DNA of 64,000 nt. Origin: Pholiota molesta (taxonomy: Eukaryota > Basidiomycota > Agaricomycetes > Agaricales > Strophariaceae). This document shows positions 34,696-47,734 of this stretch, in pieces. The DNA is taken from assembly GCA_014925825.1 (NCBI GenBank), contig JACGCK010000024.1:434001-498000 (forward strand). Direction: 5' to 3'. The translations under genes and the position numbers were made by a program. Numbering within the stretch: the first letter of the stretch is position 1; the number at the start of each line of letters is the position of its first letter. Below the pieces are notes generated by a model. That model searched no databases. It was not told the DNA's origin and worked only from the letters and a program-made list of their open reading frames with translations.

Positions 34696-35096
34696 AGGAG
34701 TGGATCGGGCTTATGAGTACTACCTAGAGGCGTTTACTGTTTGGGACTATGCTAGCATGTCGACGCTTGGTCGACGCCTGAACGCGGTCATTAGGCAAAC
34801 GCGTTACGCGTTCACGCGTCCACCGTCATGTGAAGGCAATGCTAGCCGACTGACTCGACCTCGCTTATAAGTAACGGCAACTTCTAACTTCGATACTCCA
34901 ACATCGTGGATGGGGCTTAGGAATGTTGCTTAGAGGCACTTATCGTTCGGGACGACTAAGCATGCGACCCCTAAACGCGGTCATTAATAGGCAAACGCGT
35001 TACGCGTTGACAGTCATGTGGATACAATGTTAGCCGACTGACTCGACTCGCTGACCGTAACCAAACCGTAACGGCAACTTCTAACCGCAACATTGA
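34696..35096. repeat. Two tandem copies of an about 200-bp unit
   Basis: Units at about 34696-34899 and 34908-35096 share AACGCGGTCATTA, GGCAAACGCGTTACGCGTT, TTAGCCGACTGACTCGAC-like and TAACGGCAACTTCTAAC. They differ by small indels. The block lies between AKR2 and the epoxide hydrolase start, so it sits in the latter's upstream region. It carries no coding potential. Confidence 0.8.
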
Positions 35097-35259
35097 AGCT
35101 CTCTGGGAAACTGGTATTCAGTATCCCATGCAATGATGTAACAGCCCTGGATTCGCTTCCATGAAGCATCTATAAAGCCAGCCTCTAGACTGTCGCGAAA
35201 CCTCATCCTTCCTGTAACCGCACAAAATATCTGATACTTTCATCGTCGAAAACTTGAAC

Positions 35260-36936
35260 ATGACTTCTCCGGAGAAAGCGTTCAAGATCGCCATCCCAGA
35301 CTCCGACCTGACGCGTCTCCATCAGAAACTCGAACTTGCGACATTCCCTGACGAGCTGACCGATGCTGGCTGGGATTACGGTGCACCACTTGCAGATATC
35401 CAACGCCTCGTCGCACGATGGAAGGAGGGGTATGACTGGCGCAAGTATGAAGCACAGATCAACGACGAACTGCCGCAATTTACACGGGATATCGACGTGG
35501 AGGGGTTTGGCACGCTCAATGTGCACTACGTGCATAAGAAGAGCGACGTGGCAGATGCCGTGCCTCTGTTGTTCGTTCACGGATGTCAGTTTATCGTTGC
35601 TTTGTTCAGTGCAGTGTGGATGTCTGACCGTGTTGTGCAATAGGGCCTGGAAGCTTTTTGGAAGTGAGAAAGGTGCTGCCTGTTTTCCTGGAGAGTTCTC
35701 CGGAGCACCCGTCATTCCATGTTGTCGCTTTGAGTAATCCTGGCTTTGGGTTCTCCGAGGCTCCCAAGAAGAAAGGCTTCGCTCTCGGACAATTTGCTGA
35801 GGTAGGGAACGGCATTTTTGTATTGGTGTTTGATGTGATAATTCTAACATAATTTGCATCTTTGCTTAGGTTTGCAATAAGTTGATGCTTTCCTTAGGAT
35901 ACAACGAATATGGTAGGTTTCCATCTGAAAAACATAGCACATGAACTCACATACTATGTATTTGACAGTTACTCAAGGAGGGGACTGGGGTCATATGGTG
36001 AAGACTCTTCAATGCGATGGTCCGAACATATGTCCCTGGAGCTGATATACCCTCCCCGAAACCTCGTTAGATCACTCACAGAATAGCGACAGACCACGGC
36101 CCAAAGCACAGCAAAGCCATGCATTCAAACTTCCCCTTGTACGTATAACTCCATCTTTCCTCCCGCGTCGACCTCACTTACACCTGTGAATTAATAGAGG
36201 AGTTCCTCCCCACCCGATCAAAGCTCCCCTCGTCCTGCTATCCCATCTCCTCTTCAGCTACACTAAATCCGAGAAGGAAGGCCTCAAAAGGACTGAGGAC
36301 TACCTTAAGAACGGCCATGGATATGTAGCCGAGCAGACCACGCAACCACAGACGCTTGGGTACGGCCTAGCGGACTCGCCAGTGGGGCTGCTCGCGTGGA
36401 TTTACGAGAAGCTCATCCGCTGGACTGATGCTTATCCATGGGATGATGACGAAGGTGATATTTCCTTCGTCGCGTTTTTCCCGTGCTGTACACTTATTGT
36501 GAATCACTCGAAATTACCACGGAATAGTGCTTACCTGGATCTCGATCTACTGGTTCTCGCGCGCTGGGCCCGCTGCGTCCTTGCGTATTTATTATGAAGT
36601 AGAACACGACAATCGCAAAATCTTCACGTCGGACCAGACCACTGCGATTCCGATGGGATTCTCATTCTTCCCGAAGGAGATTTACCGTCTTCCCCGCAAG
36701 TAAGAAGAATGAATCGTCCCGCTCTTCACCACTTATTGTTCACCTGTTGATCCAACCCCTAGGTGGCTCAAGACGCGAAACCTAGTCTTCCAATCTGAAG
36801 AGCACGAGAGCGGGGGTCATTTTGCTGCACACGAGAAGCCGGAGGTCCTGGTGGGGATGTGCGCAAGATGTTCGGCAGAGGCGGGCCTGCCTTTGGAGTG
36901 GTCCCAGGGAAGACGGGCTATGCTCGAAATGGGTGA
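35260..36936 (+). CDS. Epoxide hydrolase (alpha/beta-hydrolase fold, microsomal-type N-terminus)
   Basis: Hydrolyses epoxides to vicinal diols. The N-terminal epoxide-hydrolase region reads FKIAIPDSDLTRLHQKLELA, WDYGAPLADIQRLVARW and INDELPQFTRDIDVEGFGTL. The oxyanion-hole HGxP is rebuilt across an intron (LLFVHG then GPGSFLEV), followed by NPGFGFSEAPKKKGFAL. The nucleophile elbow GGDWGHM has Asp as nucleophile. A cap region precedes DDDE, GFSFFPKEIYRLPRK and the catalytic-His region ESGGHFAAHEKPEVLVG. The expected ending, VRKMFGRGGPAFGVVPG, is readable only if one G is added to the GGGG run at 36853-36856; as printed the frame runs on for about 50 codons of unrelated sequence. Several introns. 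Confidence 0.82.
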
Positions 36937-38958
36937 CAGATGCCAGCTATTAAATGCAAACTGTCTGGTCTCCTCCATTGTCGCCCACTCTCATTGCTTT
37001 GTTTTGTGGATATAACATAAATAATGCCCCGGGACATATTTGGGACTTCGGACAGTTGGTTGTGCCTAAGTCGGAGCCGACAGGCTAGCATTATCATGAT
37101 GGGTAGATGCTGGTAGATGAGGGAAACCATTGAATGGTGCATACTATTACTGCTTTGAGTTGATCAATTGTGTGCACTGTGTATCGACCTGTGTCGGGCA
37201 CGATTGCACGCGAAGTCACAGGCACAGCTTGGCGACACTTAGTACGAATGCTTTGGGCCTGCTACCGCATCGTATGCACGCTATGCAGTCAAACTGTCTT
37301 CTTGGACTTGAAAAGACCAATCAAGGTGCGCTGGTGCCAAGCTGATGTTTTGAAGACGGAGATTGGCTGGGGGGCCAGTTGCAGCTATCTCAGCTGGGGA
37401 AGTAGAGTCGTCCAGGAGCGTCCAGGGGATGAATAAGTATTACACATATCTCCTTGATCTTATCACGGACCTGACGAACAGTTTCATATGACGGGCGCTG
37501 CCGCTGCCAGTGCAAGGCTGTGTTATAATGAAGCCGAGTACTTACTTATAAAGACTGCGTTAGGCTGGGAATCAATCTACCCCATTGCCCCTCTGCACAC
37601 CACCCATCTAATCAGACGAGCAGTAGATCGACTGCATCTATCCCAGTTTATTGTGTGTAACATTGGCCTCTGTGAGTAATCCAAGCACTAGCCCACAATC
37701 GCCTTCCGGCTCTTGATTCTGATATCACAGCTCGTACCACCACCTACGCAGATTAAATACAGTTTACCCACCCTCTTCGTCGCTATACACCGTTATGTCA
37801 GAACCAACAAACAAGGAGGAGGAGGTCCGCGCTGCGGCGGCGGCGTCCTACGCCCCAAAGGAGCACGAGGGTGAACTTGAGGGAGGAGAAGACTCGGAAG
37901 GCGGGAGCGCAGCTGGTGCAGCGAGCGACGGGGGTGATGGAGGAGGAGGAGAATGATGGGTTGGGATATTGAGGGGTTGGAATCAATGTGGATGTACGAT
38001 TTTGAATAAGGATTGGGAAAGGCGTGGATTGGAAGCATACAGGGCGACGTGAACACAATTTTCAAGATTCTTACACAACATTATATCACAACTCTTCATT
38101 GGAATTGTATCTGTGTGATATCAGCTTTGATAGGATGATGTCTATAAATAAGCGCCTGATACACGCCGTTGCATCGAGCCGGCGCTTCCGGGTCCAACTT
38201 GAAATCATGGCGCATCTTGGGAACTAGACCTCGTCACTACAGCATGCGTAGAGCAGTCGGGCGTCGGGCTGGAGAGTAAGGGAAAGCCTGTATGAAAGGA
38301 GAAACGTGAGTATATGCGCTCTTGTAGAAGTGCCACAAATCATCTGGATTTTTGGACATGTTATTGGAAAGCGCCTGTAGAGTATATAAAGCAAAGTCAC
38401 TTCCGCTCCTGCTTTTCTTTCTTCTCCTTCCCCTCTCAACTGCACGGAAATACCTCTCCTCCATTGTTAGTTTATGAGTATCTCGCTCGGCAAGCGCTAT
38501 GCGCATTGCCACATGCGTCGCGCGTTGATAGCGACTTGTCCATCCGAAGCCGGACCATGACCGACGCCTCTACACGGACTGGCTGAACCCTATTGGACTA
38601 TATATGCACCTTCCTGAGCCCAGTCTCTCCAGATGCTCCAGGCTGGCGTTGTTTTAAATGGCTTGCGACGAGGTCCAATCGGAGTCAGACGTAGAGCGCT
38701 CGGATCTACTCGAACCAGTGGTAGTCTGTATCTTCTGTATTGCAGCCTCACTGGACTAAAGATGGGTAGTAGATTGCGGAGTAGATCGGATTGGGGGTAA
38801 TATCAGAGGGCGGAGAATCACGTGTACGGAGCCCACGCGACCCGGAAGCCGGGTAGATGCTGCATAAAAGTTTGGATGCCCCTCTATCTCCCCCTCTAAT
38901 ACCTCTATTGCAGCTAGGGCCGTCCTAACTGTCCTTCCGCTGCGACCGCCTGCTGCCC
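36937..38958. other. Intergenic with one small acidic ORF
   Basis: Apart from the ORF at 37795-37956 I see no gene. Short frames at 37130-37436 and 38314-38586 lack any protein-like features. The segment just before 38959 is the acyltransferase promoter region. Confidence 0.4.
37795..37956 (+). CDS. Small acidic low-complexity protein (53 aa)
   Basis: ATG at 37795 to TGA at 37956. It encodes MSEPTNKEEEVRAAAAASYA followed by an Asp/Glu/Gly/Ser-rich tail. It is preceded by pyrimidine-rich leader sequence (CCCACCCTCTTCGTCG) of the kind seen before fungal starts, and is GC-rich relative to its flanks. Unknown function; short enough that chance remains possible. Confidence 0.35.
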   Translation: MSEPTNKEEEVRAAAAASYAPKEHEGELEGGEDSEGGSAAGAASDGGDGGGGE

Positions 38959-41009
38959 ATGCTCAGAGTGGTTTCCAAACGTGTCCGCGTCCCGCGTCCC
39001 TCGTCTGCAGTTATGCCCGCAAATCCTCATCCGCGCCTCCACCGGGCTACGTCGCCGACCCCACTGCGCCGCCGATGCTGCGCTACCAGGCGTCGCTACC
39101 CCGGCTCCCCGTGCCCACTCTGGAATCGACGTGCGCCAAGTACCTGGAGACCGTGGAGCCCCTCCTCACCCCTAGTGCGTTCGCCAAGACGCAGGCATCG
39201 GTGACGTCGTTCCTCCAGTCACCGCTCGCAGCTGAGCTGCAGACGCGGCTCAAGAACCGCGCGGCCGCGCCCGAGACGCTGAACTGGCTCAGCGAGTGGT
39301 GGAACGACGCTGCGTATATGGGCTACCGCGATCCTGTTGTGGTGTTTGTCAGCTACTTTTTCGTCCACGTCGACGATCGCCTGCGGCGGGACCCCGCAAA
39401 GCGTGCTGCGAGCCTGATCAAGGCGATGCTTCCTTTCCGTGAGCTTGTTGAGAGGTGTGTCTGATCTATTCTACACGTTATACTTTTATTCAATGGTTTC
39501 CAAGTGGCCGTCTCGAACCCGAAGCTGTGCGCGGGCGCCCCTATGCATGGCCTCGTACAAATGGCTCTTCCATGCCTCCCGTTACCCCGTCAAACCCTCC
39601 GATACCGCCTCCAAATTTGACCCAAAAACCCACAATCACATCGTTGTCCTGCGCAAGAACCGCTTTTTCGTTGTCCCTCTCGCCGACGCTCAGGGCAACG
39701 AACTCAGCGCTGCTGACCTCGAAGCCCAATTCAACTCCATCATCGCGCAGGCCGGAGAAGGCAGCGCGAGCGCGCCGCCGGTCGGCGCCCTTACAGCGGA
39801 TAATAGGGACTTGTGGGCGGACGCGAGGAGGAGCTGGTGCGGGCTGGCAACGAGGAGACGCTGAAGAAGATCGAGAGCGCGATGATCATTGTTGCGCTGG
39901 ATGATACGAAGCCGGTTACGAGGGAGGATATCAGCTGGAATACGTGGGTTGGGAATGGAAGGAACAGGTGGTACGACAAGCATCAATGTGAGTATAGACG
40001 CAGCATCTTTCCTGATGACGCTGACGCTTCGCACAGTGATCGTATATGACAACGGCCGCTCTGGCTTCCTCGGCGAGCACTCTTGCATGGACGGCACGCC
40101 CACACTGCGCATGAACGAATTCATGCTCGCCTCCCTCGCGGCGCACAAAACGCCCCTTGGCTCGCCCACCCCCGCCGCCGCACTTCCTGCGCCCACCGAG
40201 CTTACCTTCACCCTCCCCCGTCCCTCCGCACTACCATCGCAGGCGCCGAAAAACGCTTCGACGATCTGGTAGGCGCGCACGACCTGCACGTGCTCCAGTA
40301 CGATGGCTTCGGGAAGGACTTCGCGAAGGCGCATAAGACATCCCCGACGCGCTCGCGCAGCTCGTGAAGCAGCTCGCGTGGCACAAGATGCACGGGCGGC
40401 CGGCGGTGACGTACGAGTCCGCGCAGACGCGCAAGTACCAGCTGGGCCGCACGGAGGTCATCCGGTCTGCGAGCCGGGAGAGCCGTGCGTGGGCGGAGGC
40501 GATGCTCGATGAACAGCGCCCGCGCGACCCATCGCGTTGAAGCGCTATTTACGCGGGCGGCGAAGAGGCACGGGCAGTACGCGGCGTGGGCGGCGGACGG
40601 GCAGGGCGTGGACCGGCATCTGTTTGGGCTGAAGAGGATGCTGGGGAGGGGGAGAAGGTGCCGGAGGTGTATACGGATGAGGCGTTTGCGAAGTCGAGCC
40701 ATTGGGAGCTGTCGACGAGCCAGCTGAGCAGCCGGTTCTTTGATGGGTGGGGGTACGGCGAGGGTGAGTCTTGCGTTCCTCCTTGTTTTGTGTGAAACGG
40801 GTCTGACGATTGATTGGTTCAGTGGTACCTGATGGGTACGGCCTGTCGTATTCGATTGGCGATGACTATGTGCGCTGGACGATTACGAGCCTGAAGCGCG
40901 ATACCGCGCTGCTGAAGCATTACCTCGCGGAGGCGGCGACGGAGGTGAAGCATATGCTCGTGCGGCGGCCAAGGCGGAGAAGGAACACGCGGAGAAGGCG
41001 AAACTATAG
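38959..41009 (+). CDS. Carnitine O-acyltransferase (acetyltransferase type), frame-broken
   Basis: Transfers acetyl groups between CoA and carnitine in mitochondria or peroxisomes. The N-terminus MLRVVSKRVRVPRPSSAV looks like a mitochondrial presequence. Family blocks: LRYQASLPRLPVPTLEST, LNWLSEWWNDAAYMGYRDPV, VVLRKNRFFVVPLADAQGN, LIVYDNGRSGFLGEHSCMDG (catalytic His region), QYDGFGKDFAKAHKTSP, AVTYESAQTRKYQLGRTEVI, SHWELSTSQLSSRFFDGWGY and VPDGYGLSYSIGDDYVRWTI. The end is EAATEVKHMLV then AKAEKEHAEKAKL. At least eight frame breaks are needed: about 39037, 39538, 39824, 40215, 40343, 40510, 40644 and 40962. At least six lie at or beside G/C runs that look one base short; those at 39824 and 40510 are less clear. 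Otherwise codons and splice sites are conserved. Confidence 0.8.
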
Positions 41010-41385
41010 TGGTGGGACGCGTATACCGTAGACAGTGGGCTGAGAGTCTGAGGGAGTGGATGATGGCAGGGGGTGTAGCGTCTTTAGTATTGAGTATATA
41101 CCTGGGTTGCTTTTGCTTTTGTGGAAGTTAGGGCGGTGTACCGTGTTGCATAGAATGTTGCGTCTGCTTATTTTATTTCCAGACTTGCTCTGCGTCGTTT
41201 CTGTAAATTCGAGTCGTTCATGAAGAGTTTTGACGACGTGACCGTGTGCATTATGTAATCAAGCTATTTCCGTCCCTCTTCTGCTCCCAACCAACAATCT
41301 CCCACCGTGCTGTGATCTTTGTGTTTATTCCCTCTCTGCAACCCCAACAGCGAACACCGTTCTCCACGAAATCTACACTGAAGAC

Positions 41386-42729
<1,344 letters not shown>

Positions 42730-43406
42730 ACGCACCGCTCCTTCAACCACCGCCGATGAAAACATTGGGATATCTATTGAAAACGAACGCTTTGGAATCT
42801 GATGCATGCTTTCTATCTACGTCCGTAATTATACCTCTGATCTGTCTGCTTGAATCTTGAATGTGCCATCTGATTTGTTTGGATTTTATATCGTGACGAG
42901 TCCGTTAGTCGATTGCAAGTCATTCTCCGACTCATTGGCCTCTTGTTGCTAGAGGCATGTACAATTTTTTATCTAATCCCACTATAGGAGATATATCTTG
43001 AAAAATATGGTGTAGCGGGCAATTATCAGTGGGGGCTGGATGTTGGAGAATACCAGGATTCATGGGATGCTTATGGAGTGGAGGGCTCCCTCCGCACTGG
43101 AATCTTGAAGATAGAGAGGAGAGTGTACAAGGTGAGACGGCCCATCTTATTACCCAATCTTCCCATGACTAATTCGTTGACAGCCTGGGCCGCATTTTGT
43201 GCGACGTACACCACAGGTTAGCGCTCCCCCCGCGGTAATAGCACCTCGGCCTCGGCCCCGCCCAAAAAAAAAAAAGAGCGAGAAATCCGTCGAATGATCA
43301 ACTCTCGACATGCACGTCAATGCACGTTGATGCACGCGAAAACACGACAATGCACACAAAAAACCCGTAGCCCCTCTCAATCGCAAGATACTGGTATACA
43401 GACATT
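42730..43406. other. Intergenic
   Basis: Convergent 3' regions of the EBP homologue (+) and the membrane protein (-). A 12-nt A run at 43266-43277 sits beside GC-rich sequence; no gene or clear element boundary seen. Confidence 0.4.
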
Positions 43407-44033
43407 CTAGGTGAAATGAGGGAAATAATTCGTCCATGAAGGTAGCTCATAAGCCCCAGGGGGCAGATAAAACAGCTGGCGGAAGCTCTCCACCACCAAA
43501 AACGCGCCAGCACCACAGTACACCACTGCCCCAGAAGCTATCAGTGCGGCCTCCACCTGATCCCTCCGCGGCAGCCATGATGTCCATCCACGATTAGAGC
43601 CCTGTTGCCGCGGCCAAGCCAGCCTGAACACAAGAGTGCTGACTACGAACATCGTCCCAAAGTAGGTCCCAGATGCGGCGACGATGACGGTTGCGGCTCG
43701 CCATAACAACTTCTCTATGGCAGTAGGAAAGTCATTTGTATTCCATGGTATGAAATGCGGAGCACCATACATTGCACCGAGCAGTGCAGCGGCGCAACTC
43801 ATCCGCGTTATGTCCCCGTATCCCGCTCCTTTCGGGTCTGTTGCAGATTGAAGCTCTGCGTGAGGCACGACATAAGCAAAAGCCCATGTCGAAGGAAAGG
43901 AGGATAGGCTATAACGTGCGAGCGCACGAGAGGCGAGCCGCCATCGAATGATGTCGCGGTGTTGGAGAAAGGGTTCGAGGTGATTGTCGATCCGTGTATA
44001 CCATGGCCTTGCATTCTCGAAGATGAGGTTCAT
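43407..44033 (-). CDS. Fungal integral membrane protein of unknown function (208 aa)
   Basis: Single-exon ORF starting MNLIFENARPWYTRIDNHLE. Hydrophobic stretches follow at MSCAAALLGAMYGAPHFI, LLWRAATVIVAASGTYFG, TMFVVSTLVFRLAW and AALIASGAVVYCGAGAFLVV, suggesting four membrane spans. It resembles lineage-restricted membrane proteins of Agaricomycetes, but I cannot name a family. The frame is clean and codon use resembles the neighbouring genes. Confidence 0.7.
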   Translation of the reverse strand: MNLIFENARPWYTRIDNHLEPFLQHRDIIRWRLASRALARYSLSSFPSTWAFAYVVPHAELQSATDPKGAGYGDITRMSCAAALLGAMYGAPHFIPWNTNDFPTAIEKLLWRAATVIVAASGTYFGTMFVVSTLVFRLAWPRQQGSNRGWTSWLPRRDQVEAALIASGAVVYCGAGAFLVVESFRQLFYLPPGAYELPSWTNYFPHFT

Positions 44034-44049
44034 CCGTCGGGCAACTAGA

Positions 44050-44135
44050 TTTTCGCGTGGATTAGCGTGGCTAGCGTGTAGCTAGCGTGAGTCACGTGCA
44101 CGCTAGCCCACGCTAGCCCACGCTAGCAAACATCA
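44050..44135. repeat. Inverted and direct GCTAGCGTG repeats
   Basis: TTAGCGTGGCTAGCGTGTAG and CTAGCGTGAGTCACGTGCA are followed by three direct copies of CACGCTAGCC on the opposite sense. The block forms a local dyad around GTCACGTGCAC. It lies just upstream of the membrane-protein start at 44033. The same CACGCTA core recurs in the minisatellite at 44804. Confidence 0.65.
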
Positions 44136-45656
44136 TTTGCCCAATTCCCGACGCTGTGTGACCTCGAGAGTCGGTTCAACGGTACTAGGTGCATTGTAGA
44201 TATACTGGCCTCGTAAAAATATCACTTTCCAAATTTCTTTGGGTCAAGAGAGTCAGAAAATGGATTATCTAGTAAGTTATGGATTTTAAATGCTCATTAT
44301 CTCTCCTAAAACACTTCTGCATCATTATTTCTCTTGATATTCGGTCCAATAGATAATATGCTCTCCAAATATATGTTTTGTTTAGACGTTTAGTTCATGT
44401 AGCGGGCGCACAGACCAGAAATAGTGCTAAGACAAATCTGTCACACGTTACATTATTTCTGTGACACATAATTATTCCCAATGCAGCCAACAGATTTTTC
44501 ATCATCCAAGACAGCCAAATAAATCCATGAAAAAATGTAAGTATTAAATGGCTATCTGTCTGTTATGATTTTGTGTCTCATAGGTCAAGACGTTACATAA
44601 AATCAAAGACTTGTTGAACTATCTAGTATACTCAGAAGGTCTAACCAAACAAGAATAAGCATCTCTCCAATCACCGCAAATCGTCACGCTTATGCAGAAT
44701 GGTGTATATATGATATAGTAACAATGCCCATGACTTCCTGCATTGCCCTGAGTTAATTTATATGAAGATATCCTCAGTTATTTATATGAGGCCACACTAT
44801 GTCCACGCTACCTCCACGCTACTTCACGCTACCTCCACGCTACCTCCACGCTACTTCACGCTACCTTCATGCTACCTCATGCTACCCCAAGCTACCTCAC
44901 GCTACCTCACGCTACCTCACGCTACTTCACGCTACATCTCCCGCTTCACGCTACTTCACGCTGGGCCATGCTTAGAGTATATATACAGAGAAAACACATA
45001 CTTATCTATGCTTATGAGCACCTAAGACAAATATATTCATCTGTACACATATAATTCCGAATTTAAGCGGCTACGTGGGAAGCGAACCGCCAGGATTTAA
45101 GACATTGGGTTGCGAACCGATAAGTGAACCATACAAAAAGAGTGTTTCAGCAAGGTAGCATATGCAACTGACCTATTTTTGTATGTACCATCTGCGATGC
45201 GATAAAATGTACCGTTGGAAAAACATGTGAAAACTGATTGCATCAACGCATAAAAAAGGGGCATTGATTAGATTCTATTCTTATTCATGATATGAAGTCC
45301 ACAAAAACTACGGGCGCTAAAGGAAGGGATCTCATTTCAATAGTAGAACTCCTTATATAACTTTTTTACACATTGAAAATTATAAACCATTGAGTAGAAT
45401 ATTTGGGACGCTACAAGATATTGGTATAATACATGCAAATAAAGCTCAAGATACAGATCAAATACAGATGGAAGTAATATAGTACAACGGGGAGGGGAGC
45501 ACATAATGCTCGAACAAGATAACTAGGACATGAATTAGCATTTCTGCTTGCCAAAAAATCGGCGGCATACCAGAAGTTGTGGCTGGTGGATGGTTTATGA
45601 ATGCACTCCTTTACGGAGAGTGGTACCTGGGATTACAAGTAAGTAATAGCATTTGA
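44136..45656. other. AT-rich intergenic DNA
   Basis: Apart from the minisatellite at 44804-44965 nothing coding is seen. The sequence is strongly AT-rich with short frames only. Confidence 0.45.
44804..44965. repeat. Minisatellite, 10-11 bp CTCCACGCTAC unit
   Basis: About 15 head-to-tail copies of (C)T(C)CACGCTAC with variants TTCACGCTAC, CTCATGCTAC and CCCAAGCTAC. An open frame crosses it only because the unit lacks stops. The unit is related to the CACGCTAGCC repeats at 44050-44135, so the two could be the ends of one element of about 0.9 kb. Confidence 0.85.
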
Positions 45657-46375
45657 ATGATGATTCACAACTCACCTGACGCTGAGACGGAGGAAGAGGT
45701 CGTGGAGGCGAACGAGGCCCTTATCGGTGTGTTCACCGCATTCCAAAGCCCTCCCAGCACATCCCCGTCCTCTCCGCCTCCCAGAATCACGCCGAGGTCG
45801 AACCGTCAGCCCAGCATCTCTCCCTGCCCTTTCAGATCTGCCCCCTCCGGATACTGGTCTGACCAATTGAGCCATGTGAGTGTTGCCGTTCTGCGTTTGT
45901 TTGTCGGCAGCAGCTCGTGTCGGTGTGGTTGTGTGATGACTGGATACTTAGGTACTTGTACAGAGGACTGTAGATCACATGGTAGTCACATGATAGTCAC
46001 ATGTCCTGTAGTTGAGGTTGCCGCCATGCAACCTCTCTCCTTATGATATAACCTTTTGCCTGAACCTCCACACTGTTAGTATGACCAGATAGTCTACTCC
46101 CTACCATGGGTCACACGGGGGCACAGGCGAGCCTTACTACGCAGATCTCTCTGGCTGAGCACCCATCCCTGCTTGCCTGGTCAAAGGCTCACATTGCCCT
46201 GGATAGGGTCACATTCCTCCTGAAGCAGGATCACAGCTCTCTCCCTTCCCTGGTCTCCTCCTTCCCTCTCCGAAGTCCCCTCGAGCGCCCTGATGCAGAC
46301 CTCAGGCATCACAGGTTGTTGTTGCTGCTGTTGCTAAAGAGGTGGGTGATGTGGCAGAGAGCAAAGGCTTCTTGA
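45657..46375 (+). CDS. Possible small two-exon gene of unknown function
   Basis: The first exon-like stretch (45657-45875) encodes MMIHNSPDAETEEEVVEANE and a Pro/Ser-rich tail up to YWSDQLSH, then a GTGAGTGTTG donor-like site. A second open stretch (46106-46375) encodes MGHTGAQASLTTQISLAEHP and a helix-like region with KAHIALDRVTFLLKQD. Whether they are joined is not clear, because the gap is about 200 bp and the phase is unresolved. No domain recognised. Confidence 0.25.
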
Positions 46376-46992
46376 GCTTATTTCTTCTCGCCACCACTGC
46401 CACTGCCACCACTGCCTTTCACGCGCGCTCGTCGTTTCGACTCCGCTGCCGCCTCGTAAGTCCTTCTCTGTCGACATCACATCCGACTTTCGGCTGACTT
46501 GCTACGGTGCGCACTTCTAGCCTTCGATCGCGTTCGCAGCCCCCCACACACATCCGATAGCCGTCGTCCTTCGCAGCAACGGCGCTATCCGTCGTGTCCA
46601 GCCACCCTTCGCGGCGATCCATGTGCAGCTCATGCGCGAGCGTGTCTGGTACGTCCCCAGAGGTCCATGCGGCCGCCGCCCCCACTGACGGGATCTCTGC
46701 GCGCTTTCCCGCAGTGTACGCTGCGCTACAGGACGAACGAGTCGTGTAGGGAGGGGCTTAGGGTTTCGCAGGAGAGTCGGCGGGTGCGCGTCAGGGTTCG
46801 ACAGGCGTCGAGAAGGTAAGGAATCGGTGGGCGCAAGCGTGTGCGGGAGTTGGCTTCGACTTGTTGGGAATCGTTGCACATGGCCGAGGGGTTTGGCTGC
46901 CGCGAGCGCCGTTTGAGTTGGGCGCCGGTGGGGTGGGGGCAAGGAGCGCTGGAGGGGCCTTACGCGGCGTCATCTAACGGGCACAGGCCGAG
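46376..46992. other. GC-rich DNA left of the 4.5-kb element
   Basis: No supported gene. A GTAAGTCC donor-like site follows GCCGCCTC at about 46455, and several GC-rich frames overlap, none with a recognisable product. Confidence 0.35.
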
Positions 46993-46999
46993 GGCTTTG

Positions 47000-47665
47000 C
47001 ACCTGTAGACGCTAGTTTCATGCATCAAAATGGGTAGTTACCCATCTGCTGTGATACATCCAGCCTGGTAGTTACCCATGGGTCATTTGGCAGGGAATTT
47101 AGAGAATGTGCCGGGTGCGCCGTGGCTGACCAATTGATGGCTGGATGAGCGGGTGATGGTGGATATGTGCCGTGTGTCCCAAAAGGGGTAGCGGGATGTG
47201 TAGGGCGCTGTGGATGGGGGCGGGCGCGGGGCGGGCGCTTGGGGCTGTAGCCTAACATAGGTAAACAACGCAGGATTTGATGCTCGGGGGGCCGCGCTCG
47301 CTGTAGGGCGGCAACGGGGGCGCTTTTGAGCGGGAAAAAAAAGGCGGGGTGTATATAAATAATACATGCACCTAATGCACCCCTGTGCCCCCATCGGGGA
47401 GGGCGGGATGGGATGGATTCCGCGCGGGGCTTATGGATGACGTTCTATATTTAGCACGCAGCGCTAATTTCAGGTTCTCTCGGCTAGGGTGCGCGGGCGT
47501 CTACGCGCGTTTTCCGTCGCTTTTCCTGGTTTTTGGTGGATGTTATGTAGTACATATAATTTATTTCATTAAATTAGTATACTACTACATTGAATATACT
47601 AAATACAAGAGAAAAAAGAGAAAGGAGCAACGAGAGGACGAGCAAATGCTCGTCCTTGCTGCCCC
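47000..47665 (+). repeat. Left terminal inverted repeat
   Basis: Pairs with 50832-51494. Aligned blocks include CAACnCAGGATTTGATGCTC, TTTCCGTCGCTTTTCCT and TTTATTTCATTAAATT. Differences are mostly single-base changes and small indels. Confidence 0.85.
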
Positions 47666-47734
47666 CCGTCCGTGGCTGCCGCCCTCGCTGTCCATTGCCC
47701 CCACCGTCCATCGCCCTCGCCATCCGGTCCGTCG

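Noticed and set aside
43266..43277. A12 run as the tail of a retroposed sequence
   Set aside because: No upstream SINE- or cDNA-like body and no flanking duplication could be identified.
44762..45054. ORF rich in HATSTLPPRY repeats
   Set aside because: It is the CTCCACGCTAC minisatellite translated; there is no gene structure around it.
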